Below, in pieces: positions 10,366-19,047 of a DNA stretch of 64,000 nt. The DNA comes from Isoetes taiwanensis (taxonomy: Eukaryota; Streptophyta; Lycopodiopsida; Isoetales; Isoetaceae): NCBI GenBank assembly GCA_021234155.1, contig JAJEKV010000024.1, forward strand, positions 11,134,913 to 11,198,912, read 5' to 3'. Positions within the stretch are counted from its first letter, which is position 1. Each line of letters begins with the position of its first letter. The notes beneath the pieces are model-generated. The model was not told the DNA's origin and searched no databases. It worked only from the letters and a program-made list of their open reading frames with translations. Both the position numbers and the translations under genes were made by a program.

Positions 10366-10836
10366 TAAGTTGGAATCTTCTTTGCTTTACATAAGCTAAA
10401 ACACACTTGCTTTAGATATGCGGATTATGTTGTAGGCGAAGTGTATTCCGGAATACACTTTGCTTGCATTTTCGAAAGCAAAGTGAATTCTGGAATACAC
10501 TTCGCCCTCCGCCAAATGGGCAATGTGTATTCCGGAATACACATTGCTCTCGTTTTCCTGAGCAATGTGAATTCCGGAATACACATTGCCCACAACCAAT
10601 TCGGCAAAGTGTATTCCGGAATACACTTTGCCCTTGGCCCAATGAGCAATGTGTATTCCGGAATACACTTAGCTCACTCTTCTATTTACCTGTCCGCCAC
10701 ATTTTAGATTTGTTGAATGTGTTTTTGAGAACACATTTACTTTTGTTTTAAAGCATTTTGCATTCCGAAATTCATTACATTCTGTATGTTTTACACGTTT
10801 AAGCATTTAATGTTTTTGACTTTACCTTTCTGCAGT
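10366..10836 (+). other. intron holding palindrome array 2
   Basis: The GTAAGTTGG donor directly follows the DLH codons, and TTTACCTTTCTGCAG ends the intron at 10,836. About half of it is the 42-bp periodic array; the rest is AT-rich. Confidence 0.65.
10436..10673. repeat. array 2: six 28-bp palindromes, exact 42-bp period, 14-bp spacers
   Basis: Palindromes occupy 10436-10463, 10478-10505, 10520-10547, 10562-10589, 10604-10631 and 10646-10673, so every start is exactly 42 bp after the last. The core is GTGTATTCCGGAATACAC with a few variants. The five 14-bp spacers differ in sequence but not in length. The flanking arms vary in a paired way: AAAG...CTTT in copies 1, 2 and 5 (one arm of copies 1 and 2 has a single change), CAATG...CATTG in copies 3 and 4. 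The array is intronic in the ParB-methyltransferase gene. It looks like a CRISPR but is not one. Confidence 0.95.
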
Positions 10837-10976
10837 CAAAAGAACGTCATTACTTGTCAAACGTGTTTGATGGAGCAGCTTAACATAGACTCTTGGGACA
10901 GATGCAAGCAACTCTACCCCGTAGCAACTTCAGATGATCAAATTTCTGCAGTATGCTCCTAAATTTGAGGGCTGGG
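10837..10976 (+). pseudogene. exon of the ParB-methyltransferase gene, frameshifted
   Basis: Following the TTTCTGCAG acceptor, the frame reads QKNVITCQTCLMEQLNIDSW. A frameshift near 10,940 then moves coding to QYAPKFEGW, which ends at a GTATGT donor. The CxxC pair could be part of a metal site, but this is not certain. Confidence 0.5.
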
Positions 10977-11040
10977 TATGTTAAAATTATTTCAAAATTT
11001 GGTTTATTGAATTTCGGTTGACTTTGTACCATCTTCATGC

Positions 11041-11488
11041 AGAGTAAGAAGAAAAACAAAGACCTACCAGAAGGTTTCATGCACCTGGTCAGAACGGCAA
11101 GAGAAGAGAGAACGTTAGCTGATAGGTGTGTCGTGGAGCCGACAATATCGGATTATGAGCGTTTCACCATGTTTGATCAAAATAACTTATTTTGTATCAC
11201 ACATGGGAATTGTCCTAAGTTGGTTGAATCTGTAAAGCCACAAGACTTCATGCTTATCATTGCTGATCTTCCTTATGGCTTCAAATTAAAGGATAGCCGA
11301 TATGACGACCAACCGTTCAAATTTTCTGAGTTCAACGCCTTCGTTGATGGGGTAAAACAGATTACAACGGCTAGGCATTGGCGTCTGGTGGTTTTTCATT
11401 CCAGCATGCAATCTGGCTTAGTTGAATCCAGCTTCAAAACTAACCGGTTCACGATCCACCAAAGGGTTATGAGAACTTGGTCTGGTAA
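11041..11488 (+). pseudogene. methyltransferase catalytic motif IV exon
   Basis: After CATCTTCATGCAG the exon reads SKKKNKDLPEGF, then NLFCITHGNCPKLVESV and IIADLPYGFKLKD. The HGNC...IIADLPYG order matches the N-terminal part of beta-class N4/N6 DNA methyltransferases, in which (D/N)PPY is the catalytic motif IV; here it is DLPY. A strand with RLVVFHSS follows. The exon ends at TWSG before GTAAGT at 11489. This is the same type of enzyme as bacterial adenine/cytosine-N4 modification methylases. Confidence 0.8.
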
Positions 11489-11589
11489 GTTTGTATTCCA
11501 GAATACGTTTGCTCTTAGAAGTCCAAAGGATGTACTGCGTTACATTTTGCTTGTTCTCTTTAAAAGTTAACATGTTATTTGTCTTCTAG
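11489..11589 (+). other. intron with one palindrome
   Basis: GTAAGTTTG to TTTGTCTTCTAG. TATTCCAGAATA lies at 11494-11505, a few bases after the donor. Confidence 0.65.
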
Positions 11590-12248
11590 GTACAAGACCA
11601 ATATTAACTACGATGGTGGAGGACCGAGGTTGCTAAGTAAATTTGAGTATCTTCATGGAGCTTTGATGGAAAAAGAACTATGGAACATTTTAACACTGCA
11701 GCCTGCCAAGACTTCTCTGACGTTTTGGAGTTTCCTGCTGTGTTGCAAAAGTTGCAGGACCCCAGTGCACAGGGCAGAGTAGTCAATTACTACCAAAAAC
11801 CGCAGAAGCTCATAAACCATCTCATAGACATGTTTTCACGTCCAGGAGATTGGATTCTTGATGCCTCATTTGGTTCCGCACCACAACCGCCTGTGCACTA
11901 AAAAAAGGCCACAATTGTGTTGCCGTAGATATTGACAAGGAGGCCGTGAACTTTATTAGGATGAGATTGGCTGCCTTACCTACTCTACCGGACGAGAATC
12001 AAGAATTAGGTGCCAAATCATCTTCTGATCTTGTCAAGTTAACTTCCTCAGAGATACAGCCGCCTTCTACTAGCTCTTTGGATGATGAGGCCGACTTCAT
12101 AGAACTGAAAGAAGTAGCTTTGGCTGCTATTCCAGAAGTGGCCAAAGAACAAGAAGTTGCAAAATCATCTCCAAAGGAGCAAGCTGTAGTAGAGGACAAG
12201 GGTGAGCCAAGCAAAAAAAATGAAGATGATTACGATTTGGACATTTAA
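11590..12248 (+). pseudogene. methyltransferase AdoMet-binding (motif X-I) region and acidic tail
   Basis: The region reads YDGGGPRLLSKFEY, then in another frame MEHFNTAACQDFSDVLEFP and YYQKPQKLINHLIDMF, and RPGDWILDASFGS. The last two are motifs X and I (KP-x2-L ... LD-x-FxGxG) of the AdoMet-binding fold. At about 11,878 one G is missing from the glycine loop, and the frame shifts to TTTACALKKGHNCVAVDID, the rest of motif I-II. The open tail (11946-12248) is rich in Glu, Ser and Lys and ends DDYDLDI. At least two further frameshifts lie between 11,600 and 11,690. Confidence 0.8.
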
Positions 12249-12745
12249 GGTGCTTTGATCTCAAAACATTATCTATTGATTTAATTTATTGCCTGATTTG
12301 ACGTACTGATGAATTTTAATGAACTTGACATTGTTGCTTCACCTCCTTTTTGATGTGTTTAATTTCCGAAATTCTGCTCATTAGATGTTCAGGCTTTTCA
12401 TGGTTTTTAAAAGTCCTTGATCATTTAAGCAAGGTTGTAATCTACTTGTAGCCCCAAAAATGCGAGAAAGAAAATCAGATAAGAGTAAAACTTTAGTTAA
12501 TTTTCAAAAATAACCATTTTCAAGAGTAGGACAATTTTTTTTAAGGGAATCTTTGAAACGGAGTGCTGCAACACTCCCGTTTAATTTACAATCGTGTTCT
12601 TTACAACATTTGCAAAAAACACAAATACCGTAGTAAAGCACAGGCTGGAATCCAGGCAGTGTGTATGATTTGAAATCCACCATTTTTAGCTCTACCATAG
12701 CTTTGGCCTATTTTTTCGCTCCACCAAATAGCCATTGCCATAGCT
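12249..12745. other. no gene; 3' flank of the methyltransferase gene
   Basis: AT-rich sequence with a small imperfect hairpin near 12,555-12,582 (AACGGAGTG ... CACTCCCGTT). I found no terminal repeat matching the left side of the region. Confidence 0.4.
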
Positions 12746-13240
12746 GCAAGATACGAAGCCATCCATCCATCCACATAACCATTACAATTGCAACCTATTT
12801 TTCACTCTATAAGCACAGCAGAGCAATACAATAAAATGCACAGCAGAGCAAAAATAAGGTTATAGGCATACTGTAAGTTGGAAGCTTGCTTATTGGAATC
12901 GGTCAACAGTAAAAGCAAAGCCCACCCAGAGAGATGCTTTGTAAAACTCCATTTCTTCTTGACGATGTGGGTGTGTATGAACAGGGGTGCAAATCGGTAG
13001 GCAAGATACAAAGCCATCCATCCATCCACATACCCTTACAGAACCATTACAATTGGAACCTACTTTTCACCATATAAGCACAATAAAATGCATAGCAGAG
13101 TAAAATAAGGTTATAGGCATACTGTAAGTTGGAAGCTTGCTTATTGGAATCAGTCAACAGCAAAAGCAAAGCCCACCCAGACAGATGCTTTGTAAATCTC
13201 TCTTTCTTCTTGACGATGTGGGCGTGTATGAATAGGGGTG
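12746..13240. repeat. tandem duplication, 255-bp unit, two copies
   Basis: GCAAGATAC-AAGCCATCCATCC at 12746 recurs at 13001. Both copies share GGTTATAGGCATACTGTAAG, GGAAGCTTGCTTATTGGAAT and CTTCTTGACGATGTGGG. Similar peptides on the minus strand (HIVKKK...TKHLSGWALLLLL) are a result of the duplication and not evidence of a gene. Confidence 0.9.
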
Positions 13241-14247
13241 CAGCCGGACAGCTGCAACAGCTTGAAATGCCAGCGACCTGTTCTGCTCCTTGGATCAATC
13301 GATACCCTTTTTGCTAAGAAATCCTGCCTGAGCCTTTCCAGCGGCTTCATCCTTCACCGAATTTGCATGTGGGTTGTCCTCAGTGCGCTGCTAAGCTTTA
13401 GTGCGCCACATCATCGCCATAGCAGGATCCTTAACATAGCTGGAGCCATCGCCATGGCCATACCAAAGCGGACGAGGGGGGATACAAGGTAGGTGGAAAA
13501 CAGACTGTTTAGATTAACCAATGGCTTGAGAGGACCTGGATCGCAATCAGGCCGTCCATCTCGCCCCATCTCTGCCGTTGATAGAATCCACATTCATAAA
13601 AAGGGAAAATTTTAAAATGGCCCAATATTTTGATGTATTTGCTGTGTTGCCCCCATATTTTCCAGAAGTATCAAAATGCCCCAAACCTGGGGCAGCGGAA
13701 TTGAGCATGCAGGAATCCAAGCATTGCCTATTGCAACAAAGCGGCACTTGATAAAAAATTGATAATTGAAAACCCAAAACTCGGCCATTGCAATAAAGCG
13801 GCACTTGACTAAGAATTGATCGTTTCAAAGAATCAAAATTTGATCTTGCTTCAATCCAAAACCGTATATAAGAAATCAATCTCAGTAAAGGAAATAAAAC
13901 ACTGCATAGAATTAATATATTCAAAATATGGAGCAACCTCGTTGTATAAAGAATAAGAAAATACAAAGTTGTTTATGTTATCTCAGTTTGAGAAACAAGT
14001 TGAATCGTAAATGAGAAGCAGAGAACATCTTATGCCTCCAACCCTTGTTAATTGCTTGGAGCACTAACTAGAGTGCTTGATAATTTCAAAGACAAGCTAA
14101 CATCTAACCCAAATCTTATTGTCCCATTTGTTGAGCTTTGATTTATAAAAAAACATCTTTCCGGTGCTACTGTAGCTCCACTCATTTCTCCTCTTAGATT
14201 CAACTTTTGCATTGTTTCTTCATATAAATGATGTGGCGGTACCACTG
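13241..14247. other. no gene recognised
   Basis: Contains a degenerate short duplication (GCAACAAAGCGGCACTTGA near 13,735 and GCAATAAAGCGGCACTTGA near 13,790). Open frames here resemble nothing I know. Confidence 0.3.
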
Positions 14248-15258
14248 GCATCTTGGAGTCTAGGTGGCATGTTGGATCCTAGGTGGCATGTTGGAGCCAC
14301 CTTGGCATGTTTGAGCCTAGCTAGCATGTTGGAGCCTAGGTGGCAAGTTGGAGCCCACATGGCATAGTTGAAGCCTAGGTGGCATGTTGGAGCCTAGGTG
14401 GCATGTTTGAGCCACCTCGGCATGTTAGGTGGCATGTTGGAGCCTAGGTGGCATGTTGGAACCACCTTGGCATGGGGGAGCCTAGGTGTCATGTTGGAGC
14501 CTAGGTGGCATGTTTGAGCCTAGGTGGCATGTTGGAGCCCATGTGGCATAGTTGGAGCCTAGGTGGCATGTTGAATCCTAGGTGGGAAGTTGCAGCCACC
14601 TTGGCATGCTTGAGCACAGGTGGCATGCTGGAGCCTAGGTGGCATGTTGGAGCCACCTTGGCATGGTGGAGCCTAGGTGGCATGTTGAAGCCCACGTGGC
14701 ATAGTTGGAGCCTAGGTGGCATGTTTGAGCCACCTTGGCATGTTAGGTGGCATGTTGGGTGGCATGTTGGGTCCTGGGTGGCATGTTGAATCCTAGGTGG
14801 CAAGTTGGAGGCACCTTCGCATGCTTGAGCATAGGTGGCATGCTGGAACCTAGGTGGCATGTTTGAGCCACCTTGGCATGGTGGAGCTTGGGTGGCATGT
14901 TGGAGCCCACGTGGCATAGTTGGAGCCTAGGTGGCATGGTTGAACCTAAGTGGCACCTTGGAGCCTAGGTGGCATGGTTGAACCTAAGTGCCACCTTGGC
15001 ATGTTAGGTGGCATGTTGGATCCTAGGTGGCATGTTGAATCCTAGGTGGGAAGTTGCAGCCACCTTGGCATGCTTGAGCACAGGTGGCATGCGGGAGCCT
15101 AGGTGGCATGTTGGAGCCACCTTGGCATGGTGGAGCCTAGGTGGCATGTTGAAGCCCACGTGGTATAGTTGGAGCCTAGGTGGCAATGTTTGAACCACCT
15201 TGGCATGTTAGGTGGCATGTTGGATGGCATATTGGATCCTAGGTGGCATGTTGAATCC
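14248..15258. repeat. minisatellite of 19-22-bp GCCTAGGTGGCATGTTGGA units with higher-order structure
   Basis: Roughly 50 copies of a unit like GGAGCCTAGGTGGCATGTT, with variants containing CCACCTTGGCATG and CCCACGTGGCATAG. A block beginning GGTGGGAAGTTGCAGCC at 14581 recurs at 15045 (464 bp apart), with a diverged copy near 14796, so a higher-order repeat of about 215-250 bp exists. Open frames on both strands are repeat translations. Confidence 0.95.
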
Positions 15259-15885
15259 GGACCAAAGCCGGTGTAGGCTGTTTTTCAGGTTTTTTGAACG
15301 GGGGAAGCTGCCCCCTTGATGGTCGTCGGAAACCGGCAACCGGTTTGCCTCGTACACCAAGCATCTCCCCGCCGGAGTTGAGCAAAAGGCCCCGTGGATT
15401 TTTAAAGGTCTGCGTATGAGTGAGCTTCCGGCAGAATTTAGAAGTTGCTAGATGAATTTCCTTGTTCTAATGGCATAATGCTGATGCACGGCGGTGTGGT
15501 CCTCGATGAAGGCTTCCAATTTCTTTTTTCTGCAAAGCAGCCCAGGCCATTTGGATTCTGTAGCTAGCTACAGCGAGCAACAACCTAGCTTGAACTGTGG
15601 GTTTGGTGTCTTCAAATGTAGTCTATGCCTCTCTAGGCTATTTTCCAGGTAATACATTATCTTGATATAATACAATTCTTTGCTGATACTTTATTTCACC
15701 ATTAATATGTTTCTGCAGCATGTCTTACAGTTTTTCTTGATTTTGACTATCGCTCTTTTATAATTTGCAACCAATATGATATAATTTTAACCCCAACAAA
15801 GCTATGGTGGCAAGCATGGATGCCACATTTAAAGTAGGCATAATTTGTTAGAAGCTTGGTTAATGGCAAACTGTTTTGATTTCAG
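15259..15885. other. no gene recognised upstream of the importin-like exons
   Basis: No coding similarity that I can defend. The stretch could be intronic to the importin-like remnant that follows. Confidence 0.3.
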
Positions 15886-16698
15886 ATTTAAGGATGAGGA
15901 GGAAAGATTTCCCGTGCATCCTGTTATAGACACTACCTTCCCTATATTGCTCGAGATCTTTATCTTTTGGCATTGCCAAACCCCTCTATTGAGATTGCTG
16001 ATCTCATTAAGCTGATTTGCAAGATTTTCTGGTCCTCATCATATGTATGGAGTAAACCCTTTTACATTTTTAGGTTGCTTTGTTTACTGACTGGATAATC
16101 CTATGTTTTGAAGCTCGAGATTCCCAAAATGCTGCAAGATCCTGTTCTTTTTACTGCCTGGATGGCATGCTTTCGTAATCTAGTAGAGAGGTCGGTCCCT
16201 CCAGAAGGTCAGCCGGCTGACTTAGAACAGCGCAAATTATGGGGATGGTGGAAGGTCAAAAAGTGGACTTTACATATTGTGAACCGGTTGTACAACAGGC
16301 ATGTTGTGTGTGCCTGCATGTGTGTTGTATAATTCATGGGTATGTAGAAGGATGACGTTTTTATAACGTTTGTTATTCAGATTTGGTGATCCTAAAATGG
16401 CAAAGCCTGAAAATAAGGAGTTTGCTTCCATGTTTGCTAAACAATTTCTTTGGGAGATTTTGGACTCATACATGGCTCTTCTTAGAGTTGTACAACAGGG
16501 GGGTTACTTGCCAGATAGAGTTGTGAACTTGGCACTTCAGTATCTCACTACCAGGTAGATTGCTTACTCTAGTTGTAGATTTTTATGCAAGATGTTGCTC
16601 AATGCATGCTTCTGTTATAAATGTTGGGATGAATGACTGCCATTTCTATTTCTAATTTGAGAGGTTGTTTACTCGCACTTTCTCATCTCCCCTTTTTC

Positions 16699-16735
<37 letters not shown>

Positions 16736-16876
16736 TGCATTGTATTTTCATGCACTGCTCATGTGTGGTTGGATGTTCTGCAGCATCTAATGTTTGTTTC
16801 ATTTGGCCAGATATGATGAGGCACCATCAAATCAGAAGCCTTACAGGCAAAAAGATGGTGGCTTTCTCTCCTGACA
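15886..16876 (+). pseudogene. importin SAD2/IPO8-like exons, degraded
   Basis: Four exon-like pieces match plant SAD2-type importin beta proteins, which carry cargo through nuclear pores. 15886-16044 reads [13 protein letters not shown], then [15 protein letters not shown] after a frameshift. 16114-16298 reads [12 protein letters not shown], then [19 protein letters not shown]. 16381-16554 reads FGDPKMAKPENKEFASMF, then GGYLPDRVVNLALQYLTT. 16811-16876 reads YDEAPSNQKPYRQKDGG. The exon borders have AG acceptors, but the second intron begins GC rather than GT. The exons that normally lie between LQYLTT and YDEAP are missing. A frameshift in the first exon and the missing part make this a remnant and not a working gene. 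Confidence 0.8.
16699..16734. repeat. (TATC)n microsatellite
   Basis: About nine TATC units, within the interval between the third and fourth importin-like exons. Confidence 0.95.
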
Positions 16877-17985
16877 GCAAGTTGTTTAAGACGTTATCTG
16901 TGGAAATGTTGAAAAATTGTTCTCATAAAATGGTCTAGGGCATGACAATAAAAACACTCCCAATATGCAGCTTAGGAGTCAGGTCAGGAAGATATAACAA
17001 AGCACATTTTCAGGTTGGAACCATCAAATACTGTGAGCCTTGTGCTGCTATCAAATATATATGTTGGGGCTGGGAAGTGGAACACTATGTTAGAAACCAG
17101 AAAACAAACAGAGGGGAGCGAACAGAAGGTGAAAGTGTGCATACATGGATTGAGCTTAGCATTTTGGATGCCTGTGTTATAAGTGATGCATGTGCATGTC
17201 ATGTCGTACGAATCGTGTTTGGTTGCAGGGAAACAAGATGGGCGTTACAGAATTTAGACTAGTACTAAGGTTACATTTACTCACTAGATTGAACTAGAAT
17301 TGGGTCTTTTTCTATTAGATAATGTAATTCGAGTGACTGCTAAACAGCTTGTGTGATATAGGTGAGCCTTGCTACACCAGAGGGGCATGAGTTGGAATTT
17401 GATTAGAGGGATATAACCCAGAGGCCTGCTTTGATAGATGTGAATCTCTCTGTGTATTGGCATCAATAAGAAAGGGTCTGAGTAAGGACGTTTCAAGTAA
17501 CCACTCTCCTCGTTGCTTTCGTATGTGACTGCTTTGGAAACACATGGCAACAGGGAATTTAACCTCTGATGTAAAGGCAAATACATACAGCCAGGCCCTG
17601 TTACTTTCAGATGTTTTTTTTTTTAGACGAATTACTTGTTGCCAAATTAGAGTGTAACAAGATCATGTGTAGCAAGTGGCATGCTTTAGGAATTCTGGTT
17701 GTTTCTTTGTATCATTTCCCTCTTACATATAAGCATCACATAGGCTTCTTCTTTAGAAAGTATGATGATGTTTCCATGTTCCATCTCCAAGGCATTTCAT
17801 AAAGTTGATTTCTTTTCTTTTTCAGGGTCATTGGGTTGTCCGATGAGCTATTGGTACTAAAGTTTGTGTTTTTGGAAGAATGTCTTGCCATTATTGAAAG
17901 TCTGATTAAATGGAGATCTTACCTTCATTGTCAACAGTTGGTCAGAAATAGACAGTTCTTGATCAGAAGAGTATCGTGTTGTGTG
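16877..17985. other. no gene recognised
   Basis: Downstream of the importin-like exons only short open frames occur. It may contain decayed introns of the same gene. Nothing further is identifiable. Confidence 0.3.
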
Positions 17986-18096
17986 GAAAAGCTTTGCAGC
18001 TTTAAGAGAAGGTTCTATGTGGCCTTTGAAGTTGGAAACTAATGCACATACATTTTGCAAGCTAATCTTGAAGATTCTAGTGATGAAGAACAAAAA
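17986..18096 (+). repeat. low-copy repeat, copy 1 of 3
   Basis: Starts AAAAGCTTTGCAGCTTTAAG and ends near GAAGAACAAAAAG. It is a close relative of the segments at 18864-18995 (direct) and 22254-22392 (inverted). Confidence 0.85.
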
Positions 18097-18261
18097 GATT
18101 CTCTGATTTCTTATAATTTTTTGGTGGAAGATGGCTCGTTGGATATTAATGGCTCGTTGACCTAGTTATGTTGTCTCTGAAGTCTACCTATTGTTGTGAG
18201 GCATTTGAAAAGTGTCTTGTACTCATCCTATGTAACATGCACATTCTAAAGTTACGACTTC

Positions 18262-18539
18262 CGAAGAGGTAAAAGGTCATGTACATTCTATGGCGGAGCA
18301 ACATGGATGTAAGTTCTTACGAAGAAAGCTTGAGGAAGGAGGCCCTAAAGATGTAAAAAGCATATTCAGAGAGATAGTTGATCATATTGCAGAGCACATG
18401 GGAGTTCCCCCTTGGAAACTGTCTGGCTCAAAAGCTTTTAGGGGTTTGTAGCGAAAGTCAGAGGAATAAGTGTTTGCACGTAGTTACAGCCAGAGGACAA
18501 CTCGTCCAGATTTCACATAGCATGCATGGGTATGTTTGT
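18262..18539 (+). pseudogene. Pumilio (PUF) repeat fragment
   Basis: The translation reads MAEQHGCKFLRRKLEEGG, then KSIFREIVDHIAEHM, and after a frameshift GNCLAQKLLGVCSESQR and HVVTARGQLVQISHSMHG. These are typical PUF repeats (QHGCRFLQRK..., GNYLVQKLLDVC...), an RNA-binding domain that controls mRNA translation and decay. A GTATGT donor follows at 18540. Only about two repeats of the usual eight remain, and the frameshift near 18,405 shows decay. Confidence 0.8.
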
Positions 18540-18863
18540 AGTTTCCATATGAGCTAAAAGCTAATTAGAAGGTAATAAGTTTTGCACGTTTTGACAAGTC
18601 TAATTCTCTGAACTTGCAGTACTAGGAAGTTGACAAAAAATCCGAGCTAGATGTGATATATCATCCACTTTTGGATGTAATTTACTATCTGGTAAGTAGC
18701 TATAGCCTCAGACTTGCCATGGTACTTGGATTAAATGCAGATACATGGTTTGTAACAGGACATGGAAATGCAGACCTGTGAAGTCGTGCTTATCATTGAA
18801 TCAGAGTGAGAAGGTGTTAGGAATTTTGTTCGTTGCCAAATTTGGGGATTGCCACTGAAACAT

Positions 18864-19047
18864 GAAAAGCTTTGCAGCTTTGAGAGAAGGTTCTATGTGG
18901 CCTCTGAAGCTGGAAACTAATGCGCATACATTTTGCAAGTTAATTTTAAAGATCCCAGTGGTGAAGAACAAGAAGAACAGGTTATGTTTGTAGTTTCCAT
19001 ATGAGCTAGAAGGTAATAAGTTTTGCATGTTTTGACAAGTCTAATTC
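18864..19047 (+). repeat. low-copy repeat, copy 2 of 3, with a second duplicated piece
   Basis: 18864-18980 repeats copy 1. 18979-19047 (GTTATGTTTGTAGTTTCCAT ... TTTTGACAAGTCTAATTCT) repeats about 18,533-18,611, which follows the PUF fragment. The two neighbouring segments were therefore duplicated with rearrangement. Confidence 0.85.

Larger units (their letters stand above)
7561..12248 (+). pseudogene. ParB-like domain + N4/N6 DNA methyltransferase, multi-exon, decayed
   Basis: Exons on the plus strand read in order as a basic N-terminal region, a ParB-like domain, a middle helical region, and a methyltransferase of the beta class (motif IV before motif I), with an acidic tail. GT-AG introns are visible at 8837-8910, 10366-10836, 10977-11040 and about 11489-11589. 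The same fusion of a ParB N-terminal domain to a DNA_methylase N4/N6 domain is known from bacterial phages and mobile elements. Here introns show a eukaryotic gene. Lesions: an in-frame TAA at 8460-8462, a LINE inserted in an exon, frameshifts near 10,940 and 11,620-11,680, and a missing base in motif I near 11,878. It is divergent from the transposase-like gene and probably belonged to the same element. Confidence 0.75.

Noticed and set aside
10436-10673. CRISPR array
   Set aside because: Repeats are palindromic over their full length and vary between copies, spacers are only 14 bp, there are no cas genes, and the array is in an intron of a eukaryotic gene.
10396-10751. ORFs with repeated VYSGIHFA or CVFRNTHC peptides on both strands
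   Set aside because: They are read from the 42-bp palindrome array. 42 is divisible by three, so frames stay open by arithmetic; both strands give the same peptides.
3405-13240. The tandem duplications at 3.4 and 12.7 kb as terminal repeats of one element
   Set aside because: I compared them in both orientations and saw no shared blocks, so they do not delimit the transposase/methyltransferase element.
12802-13350. Paired ORFs with HIVKKK...TKHLSGWALLLLL
   Set aside because: Similarity is due to the 255-bp tandem duplication; no family match and stops at unit borders.
14501-15198. ORFs rich in MPPRLQLCHVGSNMPPRL
   Set aside because: Minisatellite translations, open in several frames on both strands.
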